Shown: positions 1 through 11,402, numbered from the stretch's first letter. The stretch is DNA of 64,000 nucleotides from Ailurus styani (GCA_002007465.1 LNAC01000739.1:65090-129089); one strand, 5' to 3'. The notes: generated by a model from the sequence alone, not told the origin. Made by a program: numbers and translations.

Positions 1-12
1 TACATCTGACTT

Positions 13-225
13 TTTTAAAAGAGAATTTATTTCTCTATCTACCTATTTATTTACATATTTATTTTAGAGAGATAGGAAGTGCACAAGAGTGGGGCGGGGG
101 AGACAATCTCAAGCAGACTCTGTGCCCAGTGCAGAGCCCTAAACAGGGCTTGATCTCACAAGCCTGGGATCATGACCTGAGCGGAAACCAAGAGTTGGAT
201 ACTTAACTAACTGAGCTACTCATAT
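13..225 (-). mobile_element. CAN SINE, old copy
   Basis: Antisense CAN SINE. The T-rich tail is at the left, and the reversed B-box and A-box region (CATGACCTGAG, CTGAGCTACT) is at the right. It is flanked by the 9-bp TSD ATCTGACTT at 4-12 and 226-234. The head is eroded and it carries the older 'agttggatacttaac' variant, so it predates the GGGTTAAAGCC copies. Confidence 0.9.
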
Positions 226-234
226 ATCTGACTT

Positions 235-794
235 CTTAATAAAAATCTCATTTGCACCAATGATACTTTCAATCCTCCTAAGTCTTAGCAGTAAGTGAAT
301 ATGAGAAATATACATCACTTTTGATGAAAGAAACCTAGAAGAGGAAGAAAGTAAGAAAGTAGCCCTACTTCTGATAGGCAGAGGTAAGGCTATTGAAAAA
401 GGAATTGTAAGAGGATTAGGACCACTAAGTTGGGTCTAAAGTGGTTGTCTTATTACATTCTACTTAAACAGAGGATGTTCTGATGCGAAACACAACTTTC
501 TCATCACTCCCCAAATAGAAGCCTTGATGGAAATTCTACTCAGCTGAATCAGGACCCATGAACACTGTGATCTATTTTCAATTACTATTAGCCTAGACAA
601 ATATAACAAAGTTAGTATTCAGCATGCAGATATAGCACTGATTTTCCCTCATATGAGGCTCTAAGCTACATGTTTCCACATGATGATCATATTCCTGACA
701 TGAAAGTTTATGTCTACTTGTGCTAACAAATTCTAACACATGATAAACCATCTAAGGGAAAGGAGTTGGCAACTGAAAATTGAGAAGTTGAATC
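235..794. other. unassigned intergenic DNA
   Basis: AT-rich sequence without a convincing ORF, RNA gene or repeat that I recognise. Confidence 0.5.
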
Positions 795-915
795 ATGTAG
801 AATAAAGTGGTGATCACAGCATAACAAATAGAGAAGTTCAATCACTATGCTGTAGACCTAAAAGTAATGTAGCATTATGTGTCAACTATACCCACATAAA
901 AAAAATTTTAAAAAC
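795..915 (+). mobile_element. L1 3'-end fragment (L1MA-like)
   Basis: The stretch resembles the end of an old L1 3' UTR: a 'tcaatcactatgctgtagacc' block, then 'tgtcaactatacc' and an A-rich terminus. There is no ORF2 sequence upstream, so it is a very short, strongly 5'-truncated and diverged insertion. Confidence 0.55.
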
Positions 916-1044
916 AAGTGTGTAAACTGGACATGACATCAATCTACTATGTTATTCTACTGAAGAAATAACTTGACTGAGCTACCTGGATACTACGCTA
1001 TGGTTACCTTTCCATGCTTTCTAGGAAAATAAATACCATTTTTA

Positions 1045-1240
1045 TTTTTTTTAAGATTTTATTTATTTGACAGAGAGAGGGAGATCACACGTAAGCAGAG
1101 AATCAGGCAGAGAGAGAGTGGGGGGGAAGCAGGCTCCCTGCTGAGCAGAGAGCCCGATGCGGGCCTCGATCCCAGGACCCTGAGATCATGACCTGAGCTG
1201 AAGGCAGAGGCTTTAACCCACTAAGCCACCCAGGCACTCA
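1045..1240 (-). mobile_element. CAN SINE, GGGTTAAAGCC type
   Basis: Near full-length antisense SINE with the reversed diagnostic GGCTTTAACCCACT-like block (here AGGCTTTAACCCACTAAGCC). The 16-bp TSD ATAAATACCATTTTTA is exact at 1029-1044 and 1241-1256. A perfect TSD and few changes mean a young insertion. Confidence 0.96.
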
Positions 1241-1256
1241 ATAAATACCATTTTTA

Positions 1257-1939
1257 GACAAGAATATGTAAATTCCTTTGATTTACAACCAAAGACAGAC
1301 TAGCTGGTCAGAATCAGGTTTAGACTAACTGGTTGACCAGTAATATAACTGAGATTCTATCTTGCCACTCACTGTTTTCTTATGCCACTCAATCCCAACA
1401 TTTCTCATTTTTCTTAGACTACCAATTTCCTAGCTTCAGAATTCTTTATGTCTACATTTTGATAACCTTGAAAACTTTGGAAACTTTGAGGGGAGGTTCC
1501 TGAACTTAATACTGTTCTTTAAAAGAAAACTTTAATCCGTGTAAATGTCACCACTGTGAATGAGTAAACTGATGGCCCCTCATCTAAATCATTATTTATG
1601 AAACCTACTTCCTTGAAATTTATACTAAGTCAAACCAGAAATATTTACCTGAAATGCTATCATTTATCATTATTCTTGATTGTTAATAATAGGTTATTTT
1701 TGGGAAATATACATGCAACACTAACCTTAATCACCTTCTAGCTCTTGATATAAGTAGCAACATCATCCTTCTTCCTAAGTGGCTTCAAATATCCCATTTT
1801 TGATACAAGAATAAGTATAAAATAATAATGTTTACAGATCATTTTCTATTTTATTTAAGCAAAGATTCTAGCACTGAACATACTATTATTTATTTTTTTG
1901 TATATTATTTCCAAAGATTTCTATTTGCGCATGGAGGAT
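1257..1939. other. unassigned intergenic DNA
   Basis: Unique-looking AT-rich DNA. Short ORFs here have no recognisable motif. Confidence 0.5.
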
Positions 1940-2251
1940 ATCTTAGTCTCTTCAGTCCACCAAAAAGAACAGCATGGACTGAGTGGTTTATACACAACAG
2001 AAATTTATTTTCACAGTTCCTGAGGCTGGAAATAGCTATCAGGGTGCCGGGATGGTCCAATGAGTGCACTCTTCTGGTTTTCAGACTTCTAGCTGTATCC
2101 TAGACAGCCTTTTTAAGGATACTAATCCTATTCATAAAAGCTTACCCTCTTGACCTAATCACCTTACAAAGGCCCCACCTTCTAACACCACCACATTGGG
2201 TATTGGATTTTTAGCACATCAATTCTGGGGGACCACATTTAGACCATGGCA
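1940..2251 (-). mobile_element. MLT1-type MaLR solo LTR, internally deleted
   Basis: Read on the - strand this matches the ERVL-MaLR LTR pattern. On the + strand it shows AACAGAAATTTATTTTCACA, CCTGAGGCTGG, then a gap, then CTAATCCTATTCAT, GACCTAATCACCTTACAAAG and GGCCCCACCTTCTAAC, ending with GGGGGACCAC. The middle third of the LTR is missing. No internal viral genes are present, so it is a relic solo LTR. Confidence 0.85.
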
Positions 2252-2257
2252 GTGGAG

Positions 2258-2259
2258 AT

Positions 2260-2323
<64 letters not shown>

Positions 2324-2335
2324 GATAGATAGATA
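2258..2335. repeat. (AGAT)n microsatellite
   Basis: Fifteen uninterrupted AGAT units run from 2261 to 2320, followed by one broken unit and three more. It begins a few bases past the LTR edge. Confidence 0.98.
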
Positions 2336-2384
2336 CATACATATACACACACACGCACACATATATATGTATGCGTGTGTGTGT
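2336..2384. repeat. compound CA/TA/TG simple repeat
   Basis: CATACATATACACACACACG passes through ATATATATGTATG into GTGTGTGTGT. It is continuous with the AGAT tract and nearly self-complementary, since the CA arm can pair with the TG arm. Confidence 0.9.
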
Positions 2385-2509
2385 ATTCATTATATAAGAT
2401 CAAAATGTAGGTTTTTCATTGTTGTTGAAAGAATGTACTTTGTAAACACAACTGAGCACTTTTTTATTCTCATTTTTTATTCTCCTTTTATTCTGAGCAC
2501 TTTTGTAAA

Positions 2510-2705
2510 CACAACTTCTGAGCAGTTTAAGTGTTATTTTATTTAATCCTCAGAATAAACATTTGAATAAAGTGTTTCTATTATCCTCACTTTTCATATA
2601 TGGAAATAAAATTTCAAGTATGTTAAATATTACTTGCTGCAGGACTGGGAGATACTACTCAATCAGTCTGATGCCAGAAAGGGCTCTTAATAACTACATA
2701 ACATC
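2510..2705 (-). mobile_element. MIR SINE relic
   Basis: The weak order 'tttatttaatcctcagaataa', 'attatcctcacttttcatatatgg', 'aaataaaatttcaagta' follows the reverse MIR consensus (TTAATCCTCACAAC, then CCATTTTACAGATG, then GGAAACTGAGG). It is heavily diverged and has no TSD. Confidence 0.5.
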
Positions 2706-2877
2706 ATTTTTTGTACATATTAGGGGATTTTTATACTCAATCCATTCTTTTCCATCCTCATTGTGTCCCAAGGACCTAAACTCACATAAGTTCAAGAATT
2801 AGGTTTAAAACATATTACATTCCAGGGTCAATTACATACCATACATGTTCTGAACATTGTGCACAATTCTAGCAAGT

Positions 2878-3093
2878 ATTATTTTTTAAAGATTTATTTA
2901 TTTATTTGAGAGGGAGATAGTGCAAGTGTGTGGGCAAGGAGTGGGGCTGAGGAAGAGGGAGAGAGAGAATCCTAAAGAAGACTCCCAGCTGAGTGCAGAG
3001 CCCAATGCATGGCTCAATCCCAACACTATGAAATCATAACCTAAACTGAAATCAAGAGCCACCCACTTAACTGACTGAGCCACCTAGGGGGCC
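2878..3093 (-). mobile_element. CAN SINE, old copy
   Basis: Antisense SINE with a TTTAAAGATTTATTTATTTA tail complement and ACTGAGCCACCTAGG head complement. The imperfect TSD is TTCTAGCAAGT at 2867-2877 and TTCTATCAAGT at 3094-3104. Confidence 0.92.
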
Positions 3094-3342
3094 TTCTATC
3101 AAGTCTTAAGATTATCAAGTTATTTGCAGAGGTGCATGCACATTCATCAGGAGTGAAAGACTGATGGAAAAAAAGCTCCTCTAGACTCTGTATAAATGAT
3201 TCAAGAATAGTATCATCTCATTTTCATGTTTTGAATACACACCAATACCATTTTTGATAGTGCAAATGGAAAGTAAAATTGCATGATGCAAATAGAAAGT
3301 GTAGGTTTTTGAAAGCAAAATCATAATCTTTAATCCATGATA

Positions 3343-3530
3343 TTCACTATCAGCTATGTGCCATAGGGCACCTCATTCAATCTTTTTAGGCTTCAATTCC
3401 CTTAACAGAATGATAATTAAAGTACCTACATCAAATATTATATTAAGGATTAAAGTAAAATATTGTATTAAGGATGTAAAAATGTATATATAGACCCTCA
3501 TGCACAGTAAGAAATATACATTAGTTTTTG
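3343..3530 (+). mobile_element. MIR SINE relic
   Basis: The sequence follows MIR order: 'agctatgtgccatagggca', 'ggcttcaattccctta', 'aatgataattaaagtacc', 'ttaaggattaaagtaaaata', 'catgcacagtaagaaat'. It is strongly diverged. Confidence 0.6.
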
Positions 3531-4317
3531 TCCATTTTTAAAAATCTAATGGACCACATTTGAATTTTCTATTGAAATTTATCTTCATGCAGAGAAAAGT
3601 ATGACCAAGTACAATGACTTAATGTTAAATTTTTCTTTTATTTGAGTCTAATTGCTTCTGAAGCATTATGAATGTTAATTAAACTTCTGGGAAAAGAAAC
3701 TGCTTAGAAATTAACATTTTTACCTGAATGGTGGGTCCAAGAAAGCATCATGGGTTTTGGATTTTAATGACTTCCAACTATATTTAAGACATTTTAAAAT
3801 AGGTTGCATTGTGTCACTGACATACTAGTTTTGCCCACATGCAATGCTACTCCCTCAGTAGGAATCATTTAGTAATTTGTCCCAATGATTTCAGACTTTA
3901 TAAAATGACTTGATTTGATCAATGAAACAGGAGTAAAAGTGACATGTGTCTTGAGCAGGAGAGTTAAAGGCTAACTAAAATCACATTTTAGGTTTCCTCT
4001 GCAATGACAACCAAAAAAATTCCAGAAGGGAGCTACTCATTTGTGTTGGGTTCTGCAGAAAAGGACATATGCAACAGAGCCTAAGCTAACCAATGACAGA
4101 CATATAGTAAAAAGCAAATATTTATTGTTGTAGTTCTTTACTATTTTGAGGCTACTGTTTAATATAGAACAATCTAACCTATTCCTACTAATACAAATAT
4201 GTTACAGCAATTAAAAAATGAAATTAATGTAAAATACAAAAAAATAGTTTGAAAGTACTGAAATCTAGATACTGTCAAATATTTATCAGTGATATCTACT
4301 AAAGTAGATCAAACTAT
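3531..4317. other. unassigned intergenic DNA
   Basis: AT-rich, with no repeat or gene that I recognise. It ends at the 5' truncation point of the next L1. Confidence 0.5.
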
Positions 4318-5272
4318 CCTACACCTAAAGGTGTTGGAGAAAGAACAGCAAATAAAACCTAAAGCCAGCAGGAGAAAAATAATACAGATGAGAATAGAAT
4401 CAATGAATTAGAAACCAAAAGCACAGTAGAACAGATCAATGAAAGTAGGAGCTGGTTCTCTGAAAGAATTAATAGACTGAAAAACCCCTGGCCAGACTTA
4501 AGAAAACGAAAAGAGAAAGGACCCAAATAAATAAAATCATGAGTGAAAGAGGAGAGATCACAACCAACACTGAAGAAATACAAACAATTATAAGAACATA
4601 TTATGAGCAACTGTATGCCCACAAATTAGTTGATCTGTAAGAAATGGATGCATTCCTAGACATGTATAAACTACGAAAACTGAATCAGGAAGAAAGAGAA
4701 AACCTGAACAGACCCATAACCAGCAAAGAAATTGAAGAAGTAATAAAAAATCTCCCCAAAACAAGGGCCCAGGGCCAGATGGCTTCATAGGGGAATTCTA
4801 CCAAACATTCAAAGAATTAATACCTATTCTTCTGAAACTTTTCCAAAAAATAGAAATGGAAGGAAAACTTCCAAACTCATCTTATGAGGCCAGCATTACC
4901 TTGATCCCCAAACCATATATAAGGACCCCATCAAAAAAGAGAATTACATACCAATATCCCTGATGAACATGGATGCAAAAATTCTCACCAAGATACCAGC
5001 CAAGAGGATCCAACAGTACATTAAAAGGATTATTCACCACAACCAAGTGGGATTTACTCCTGGGCAGCAAGGGTGATTCAAAATCCACAAATCAATCAGT
5101 GTGATATACTATATTAATAAAAGAAAGTTCAAGAACCATATGATACTCTCAATAGATTCAGGAAAAAGCATTTGACAAAGTACAGCATCCTTTCTTTATT
5201 AAAACTCTTCACAGTGTAGGGGTAGAGGGAACATACCTCAATACCATAAAAGCTTTCTATGAAAAATCCACA

Positions 5273-5725
5273 GTGAATATCACTCTCATTGGGGGAAAAC
5301 TGAGAACTTTTCCCCTAAGGTCAGGAACACGGCAGGAATGTCCACTATCACTACTGCTGTTCAACATAGTACTAGAAGTCCTAGCCTCAGCACTCAGACA
5401 ACAAAAAGAAATAAAAAGAACCCGAATCAGCAAAGAAGTCAAACTCTCATCCTTTGCAGATGATATGATACTTTATGTAGGAGACCCAAAAGTCTCTACC
5501 CCAAAACTGCTAGAACTCATAAAGGGATTCAGTAAAGTGGCAGGATACAAAATTAATGCACAGAAATCAGTTGTATTTCTATATACTAACAAGACAGAAG
5601 AAAGAGAAATTAAGAAGTCAATCCCATTTACAATTGTACCCAAAACCATAAGATATCTAGAAATAAATCTAACCGAAAAGGCAAAGAATCTGTACTCAGA
5701 AAACTATAGAACACTCATGAAATAA
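5273..5725 (+). pseudogene. L1 ORF2 reverse transcriptase fragment
   Basis: This 150-codon open stretch within the L1 encodes the palm of the [21 protein letters not shown], then [11 protein letters not shown] with the two catalytic aspartates, then [17 protein letters not shown]. The usual RQGCPLSP motif reads RQECPLSL, a glycine-to-glutamate change. The ORF begins and ends at mutational stops and not at gene boundaries, so this is a dead fragment. Confidence 0.93.
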
Positions 5726-5949
5726 ATTGAGGAAGACACAAAGAAATGGAAAAATGTTCCATGCTCATGGATTGGAAGAACAAATATTTTTAAAATGTCT
5801 ATGCTTCCCAGAGCAATCTACACATTAAATGCACTCCCTATCAAAATACAATCAACTTTTTTTTTTGAAGTGGAACAAATAATCCTAAAATTTGTATGGA
5901 ACCAGAAAAGACTCCAAAGAGACAGAGGAATGTTGAAAAAGAAAACCAA

Positions 5950-6267
5950 GGGGTGCCTGGGTGGCTCAGTGGGTTAAAGCCTCTGCCTTTGGCTCAGGTC
6001 AAGATCTCAGGGTCCTGGGATCGAGCCCCACGTAGGGCTCTCTGCTTGATGGGGANCACGTGGGGCTCTCTGCTTGATGGGGAGCCTGCTTCCTCCTCTC
6101 TCTCTGCCTGCCTCTCTGCCTACTTGTAATCTTTCTCTCTCNCTAAAATCTTAAAGAAAAGAAAAGAAAAGAAAAGAAAAGAAAACCAAATCTGGTGGCA
6201 TCACAATTCTGGACATCAAGTTCNCTAAAATCTTAAAAAAAAAGAAAAGAAAAGAAAAGAAAACCAA
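5950..6267 (+). mobile_element. CAN SINE in L1, disrupted by single-N joints
   Basis: Young GGGTTAAAGCC-type SINE inserted in L1 ORF2. The target AAAAGAAAACCA precedes it and recurs after the tail. The body contains an N at 6056 with the flanking sequence repeated on both sides. The tail is present twice, separated by Ns at 6142 and 6224, so its apparent length exceeds the real one (see the assembly entry). Confidence 0.93.
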
Positions 6268-6301
6268 ATCTGGTGGCATCACAATTCTGGACATCAAGTT
6301 C
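6031..6301. other. assembly scar: three single-N joints with duplicated overlaps
   Basis: Single Ns lie at 6056, 6142 and 6224. GGGCTCTCTGCTTGATGGGG stands on both sides of the first N. The block from CTAAAATCTTAAA to GACATCAAGTTC (SINE tail plus L1 flank) occurs at 6143-6223 and again at 6225-6301, differing only in the A/AAAAG tail length. The pattern fits unmerged contig overlaps and not biology. Confidence 0.88.
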
Positions 6302-7421
6302 TAATACAAAGCTGTAATCATCAAGACAGTATGGTACTGGCACAAAAACAGACACATAGATCAATGGAACAGAACAGAGAACTCAGAAATAGACTTTCAA
6401 CTCTGTGGTCAACTAATCCTTGACAGAGCAAGAAAGAATAACCAATGGAAAAAAAAAAGACAGTCTCATCAACAAATGATGAAAATTGTACAGCCCCATG
6501 CAGAAGAATGAAACTGGACCACTTCCTTACTCCATGCACAAAAACAGACTCAAAATGGATGAAATATCTAAATATGAGACAGGAGTCCATCAAAATCCTC
6601 GAGGAGAACATAGGCAGCAACCTCTTCAACCTCAGTTGCAGCTGCTTCTTCCTAGACACGTTGCCAAAGGTAAGAGAAGCAAGAGCAAAAATGAACTATT
6701 GGGACTTCATCAAGACAAAAAGCTTTTGCACAGCAAAGGAAACAGTCAACAAAACTAAAAGACAACCGACAGAATGGGAGAAGATATTTGCAAGTGACAT
6801 ATAAAATAAAGGGCTAGTATCCAAAACCCGTGAAGAACTTATCAAACTCAACACCCAACGAACAAATAATCCACTCAAGAAATGGGCAGAAGACAAGAAC
6901 AGACATTTCTCCAAAGAAGACATCCAAATGGCCAACAGGCTTATGAAAAAGTGTTCAACATCACTTGGCATCAGAGATATAAAAATCAAAACCACAGTAA
7001 GATACCACCTCACACCAATCAGAATGGCTAAAATTAGCTAGTCAGGAAACAACAGATGTTGGCGAGGACGCACAGAAAGGGGAACCCTCCTACAGTGTCA
7101 GTGGAAATGCAAGTTGCTGCAGCCACTCTGGAAAAAAAGTATGGAGGTTCCTCAAAAAGTTGAAAACAGAGCTACCGTATGACCTAACAATTGCATTGCT
7201 GCATATTTACTCCAGAGATATAAATGTAGTAATCCAAAGGGGCACCTGCACCCCAATGTTTATAGCAGCAATGTCCACAATAGCTAAACTATGGAGAGAG
7301 CACAGATGTCCATCAACAGATGAATGGATATAGAAGATGTGGTATATGTATACAATGGAACATTATGCAGCCATCAAAAAATGAAATCTTACCATTTGCA
7401 ATGACATGGATAGAACTAGAG

Positions 7422-7627
7422 TTTACTGCAATGCTTGGGTGGCCCAGTTAGTTAAGCGGCTGCCTTCGGCTGAGGTCATGATCTCAGAGTCCTGGGATCG
7501 AGTCCCGGATTGGGCTCTTTGCTCAGCAGGGCGCCTGCTTCTGTCTCTACCTCTGCCTGTCACTCTGCCAGCTTGTGCTCGCTCCCTCTCCCTCTGACAA
7601 ATAAATAAATAAAACCTAAAAAGAAAA
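7422..7627 (+). mobile_element. CAN SINE in L1 3' region
   Basis: Sense SINE with a decayed head (TGCTTGGGTGGCCCAG), AGTTAGTTAAGCGGCTGCC, and tail AAATAAATAAATAAAACC. The TSD AGAACTAGAG is exact at 7412-7421 and 7628-7637. It interrupts the L1 3' region just before the 3' UTR. Confidence 0.95.
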
Positions 7628-7984
7628 AGAACTAGAGAGTATTACGCTAAGCGAAATTAGTCAATCAGAGAAAGACAATTATCATATGATCTCGCTGATA
7701 TGTGGAATTTGAGAAACAAGACAGAGAATCATAGGAGAAGAGAGGAAAAAATGAAACCAGACAAAACCAGAGAGGAAAACAAACCATAATAGACTCAGTC
7801 TCAGGAAACAAAGTGAGGGTTGCTAGAGTGGAGAGGGGTGTTGGAGGGATGGCGTGGCTGGGCAACGGGCACTGGGGAGGGCATGTGCTATGGTGAGCAC
7901 TGTGCTTTGTGTAAGACTGATGAATCACAGGCCTGCACCCCTGAAACAAATAATGTGTTATATGTTAATTTAAAAAGATAAAAT

Positions 7985-8478
7985 AGACAAAATTAGTCCA
8001 TAGTGATAAAAATTAAAACAGTGGTGAGATTCCACTCTACACCTACACAAAAGGTTGAATAGGTGTAATTATACTCTAATGATATTGATTGCTGGTAAAG
8101 ATGCAGAGCAACTTATACATTGCTGGTACAAAGTGGTACATCAACACACGTACATAATGAAAGCACATAAAACTGGTAAAATGTGACTGAATAAGGCTGG
8201 TGTGCTGCACTGGTCATGATGATCTGATTCTAGTGCTGTACTTATATCAGGGACGTAAGACATTAACACTGGAGAGGCTGGGTGAAGGGTGCACAGTACT
8301 TTCCTGGACACCTAATTGTTTCCACAAAATTTTTTAAAGTTTTAAAAAAAATTAACCACTTGTAACCCTGGTGGGATGCTGAGTACATGGGTGTATATTA
8401 AGTTTGTGAAAATGCACAGAGCTAAACACTTAAGCTATGCTCCTCCTCTGAGCATGTATTATGTAATACTTCAATAAA
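7985..8478 (+). mobile_element. old L1M 3'-end relic
   Basis: Contains 'ttgctggtaaagatgcagag', 'acattgctggtacaaagtgg', then the UTR-like 'taacactggagaggctgggt' and a terminal 'atgtaatacttcaataaaga'. It is clearly older and more diverged than the L1 before it. Confidence 0.65.
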
Positions 8479-8634
8479 GAGATCACAAGTAGGCAGAGAG
8501 GCATGCAGAGAGAGAGGAGGAAGCAGGCTCCCTGACAAGCAGAGAGCCCGATGTGGGGCTCGATCCGAGGACCCTGAGATCATGACCTGAGCCGAAGGCA
8601 GAGACTTTAACCCACTGAGCCACCCAGGTGCCCC
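8479..8634 (-). mobile_element. CAN SINE, antisense, lacking its A-rich tail
   Basis: Antisense young-type SINE with ACTTTAACCCACTGAGCC and a terminal ACCCAGGTGCCCC. It starts at GAGATCACAAGTAGGC, so the AAATAAAATCTT tail is missing and the body abuts the old L1 end directly. No TSD is visible. Confidence 0.9.
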
Positions 8635-8668
8635 ATGTCTTTATCTATTAAAATAAATAAAAAATCTT

Positions 8669-8891
8669 GGGCGCCTGGGTGGCTCAGTGGGTTAAAGCCT
8701 CTGCTTTCGGCCCAGGTCATGATCTCAGGGTCCTGGGATCGAGGCCCGCATCGGGCTCTCTGCTTGGCAGGGAGCCTGCTTCCCCCTCTCTCTCTCTCTG
8801 CCTGCCTCTCTGCCTCCTTGTGATCTCTCTCCCACTGTGAAATAAATAAATAAAATCTTTAAAAATAAATAAATAAATTAAATTAAAAAAT
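8669..8891 (+). mobile_element. CAN SINE, young subtype A
   Basis: Full-length sense SINE with the subtype end CCTCCTTGTGATCTCTCTCC and GTGAAATAAATAAATAAAAT. The 19-bp TSD AAAATAAATAAAAAATCTT is exact at 8650-8668 and 8892-8910. The target itself looks like a SINE tail. The copy faces the preceding antisense SINE head to head. Confidence 0.96.
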
Positions 8892-8910
8892 AAAATAAAT
8901 AAAAAATCTT

Positions 8911-9609
8911 AAAAGGAATCTTCTTAAGCTACAACAGAGAGTTTGATTTTAGTCTAAATGCAATGGCACGCCGTTAAAATGTGCTAAGTAGAAAGAAATA
9001 GTATCTTCGGATTTGTAGGTTTTTTAAACTACTTTGAGTAATATATCAAAGAAGTTGATGGGGAGAAAGGGTACACTGGCCAGTCTTTACCATATTATAA
9101 GGTGCAATTTCAGTGGCAAACAGTAAATAATTATTACTCGCTTATAGATCTCTGTGTTAGCTGGACAGCTGGAGTGGCCCTGCTTCTTCCTGCATATTGA
9201 GTTAAGACCTTCTACACATCTCACACTCTTGGGGTCTGTGTGTAGGAGTATCAGGTGTATGGGGCATGCATTTCCCATGGTTGGTGCAGAAGCTTCCAGA
9301 GAGGTAAACAGAAACAAGTGATTTTACTTAAGGTATAGGCTTTCACTAGATCATTTCGTACTATGTTCCATTAGCCAAGGAATATCACATAGATAAGGCC
9401 AACACCAATGCTGTGGCTAAGTACACTCTATCCATAGAGGAAGAGAGTCCATATGCAGGGCTTATTTAGGTGAGGCTAAGGTGTGTTGCTTATAATATTT
9501 AGTGGATAGAAATTCAAACTGCAAAAGAGCAAAAAAATGAACAGTAATAAATCTACCATAAAAATTCAAGTTAGAGGTGATAATGGTAAAAAAAATGGGT
9601 ATATCTGAA
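8911..9609. other. unassigned intergenic DNA
   Basis: Unique-looking sequence. A 76-codon - strand ORF at 9087-9317 has no recognisable motif. Confidence 0.5.
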
Positions 9610-9840
9610 AGCAATGTTATCTTATATTTAATAACTTACTATACTCCAGGCAATATTTATGTACTTTACTTTTATTAATTCATCTGAATCTCACAACTAC
9701 CTATGATTAAATTTGAAAATTGAGATTTAGAGGGGCTAAGTGGTTTTTCCAATATTACAGCTGATAAGTAGAAGAGCTGAATTTCAAAGTCAAGGAGTCT
9801 CTGTAGAACTTGAAGTCACAACAACTGGCTAGGGATACTG
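9610..9840 (-). mobile_element. MIR SINE relic
   Basis: Follows the reversed MIR consensus: 'ttactatactccaggcaata', 'attcatctgaatctcacaac', 'aaaattgagatttagaggg', 'ctaagtggtttttccaat', 'cagctgataagtagaagagc'. Confidence 0.8.
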
Positions 9841-10675
9841 TAAACATTAAATAAGTGAAGTATATAAAGTGGTCAATTGAGTGTATACCACAGAGTAAAT
9901 ACTAAGTAAATGTTATCATCACTAATATTTAGGAAAGGAAAATGATGATTTGAAAATCATAATCCCTGACCTCAGTGAATTTTCAAATTTAAATGAGGCA
10001 AGGTGGTAATATATGGAACATATTTAAATCATAAATTAAAAAAGAAAAGACATCTAATCTTGGTCAGACAGGTATTATTTACTCTATGTGAGGAATAAAA
10101 ACTTGAGGTCTGAAAAGCTTATGCAATGGGCTTAGGATCACCATTTATAAGTGCCAGATCTTTGATTTAACTTACTATAACCAGAATTCAAGTGCAGGAT
10201 TCCTCCTACAGCTTCATGCTGGGAAATGTTTTACCATCAGCAGATAGTCACCAAAGAAGACAGAACAGACCACCCCACTGTGTACACATACATGCAGATA
10301 CACAAAAACTTATTCACCCTTCTCTATCTCTCTATCATTCTAAGAAACACTGAAGATTCAATATGCTATAAAAATATGTTTATGGAACGTAATAGGGTGG
10401 GATCTGTTGTGATTACTTAGTACATCATGAAACAAGAAGGCCACACTATAAATGCATGTTTATTCTATATAATGAGAATGATCCCAGTAGTAATATCTGA
10501 AATGACAGACACCTCCTCATCGTCCATCCCCAAACGCCTCTCCTTAGATGGTAAGTCTTAGGTTTCTCTGAGCATAACAGGTAGAAAGCCTTGGTAGATT
10601 ATTTACCACTCTTGCCTCTTAAGGACTGATCTCAGTTCACATGGTAGTAACTGCAACGGCACCAGAATTCTGCCA
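9841..10675. other. unassigned DNA with a weak MIR-like patch
   Basis: Mostly unique. About 10060-10210 has a faint reversed-MIR look ('aaacttgaggtctgaaaagc') that I would not call without alignment. Confidence 0.4.
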
Positions 10676-10800
10676 GATTATAAGTTCCTTAAAAGTAGCA
10701 CCTGCGTTTGTCTTGCTCCATTTCTAGAATACTTGGCTCAGAAATGTACTCAATAAATATTTCTTAAAATAAGTGAATTGAGGAATGAATGAATTCTTGG
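10676..10800 (+). mobile_element. L2 3'-end relic
   Basis: 'ttataagttccttaaaagta', 'tcttgctccatttctagaat' and 'actcaataaatatttctt' followed by 'gaatgaatgaat' match the L2 terminal pattern (gacagg-type block, then CTCAATAAATATTTGTTGAA). Confidence 0.7.
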
Positions 10801-11389
10801 GCTCTTAGTCTGCAGATATAAGAGCAATTAATATAAGTATAGGCTATATATTTACACTTTGGATAGAAAACTATAGTGAGCACAGGTAGAAAGCAGAATG
10901 GTGTAGCTGAAAGTGAGTAGTTTTGATACCTGAAATTGGCTGAATATGGTGTTTTCCTGCTTCCAACTCAGATGAGGATTTTCTAATCTTTTGAATTGCT
11001 TGATAGACTATAGATCAGTTCTTACATTGTATATATTCCTGGGATGCCAGAGTATATACTAGAGGTCATTCTGCCCAGATTCATTTCTTATAGATAATAA
11101 TCAACTGAGAAAGTTTTGATATCCTTGTATGCATGGGTGGGTATAAAAAAATAATGCAGATAGAAGGTATATTTACTAGAAATGATGATGTCCTGTTTGG
11201 AAAAGTATAGCAATTTATTAAAATAAATTTCTACTAGCGTGAGTTAAAAACATAAGTTTTATTCTTGCTAGAAAACATAACACCAGAGTATTGTTTTCAT
11301 ACTTGTTGTGTTATTTCATACTTGTTGATTCCTTGAAGTTGGCACTTGGTCAATCAGGGTGAAAGAGAATGTAGATACCTTGAGTAATG
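10801..11389. other. unassigned intergenic DNA
   Basis: No gene, RNA or repeat recognised. Confidence 0.5.
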
Positions 11390-11402
11390 TCATCTAGACC
11401 AG

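Larger units (their letters stand above)
4318..7976 (+). mobile_element. L1 LINE, 5'-truncated, ORF2 plus 3' end
   Basis: Sense carnivore-type L1. It starts inside ORF2 at a sequence equivalent to IPKGAGERTAKKA and runs through the linker ([13 protein letters not shown]), RT (FADD at 5453-5464), the C-terminal domain and a 3' UTR with 'gatctcgctgatatgtggaa' and 'ggcactggggagggcatgtg'. Stop codons and frameshifts break it throughout, so it encodes no working protein. Two CAN SINEs (5950 and 7422) interrupt it and are younger. It is younger than the L1M relics, judged by similarity to the copy at 59.9 kb. Confidence 0.95.

Noticed and set aside
2261..2335. Regular AGAT units as a CRISPR-like array
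   Set aside because: Simple tetranucleotide repeat with no spacers, in a eukaryotic genome.
5950..6030. tRNA genes at the SINE heads
   Set aside because: A- and B-box matches come from the tRNA-Lys ancestry of CAN SINEs. No cloverleaf with an intact acceptor stem is present.
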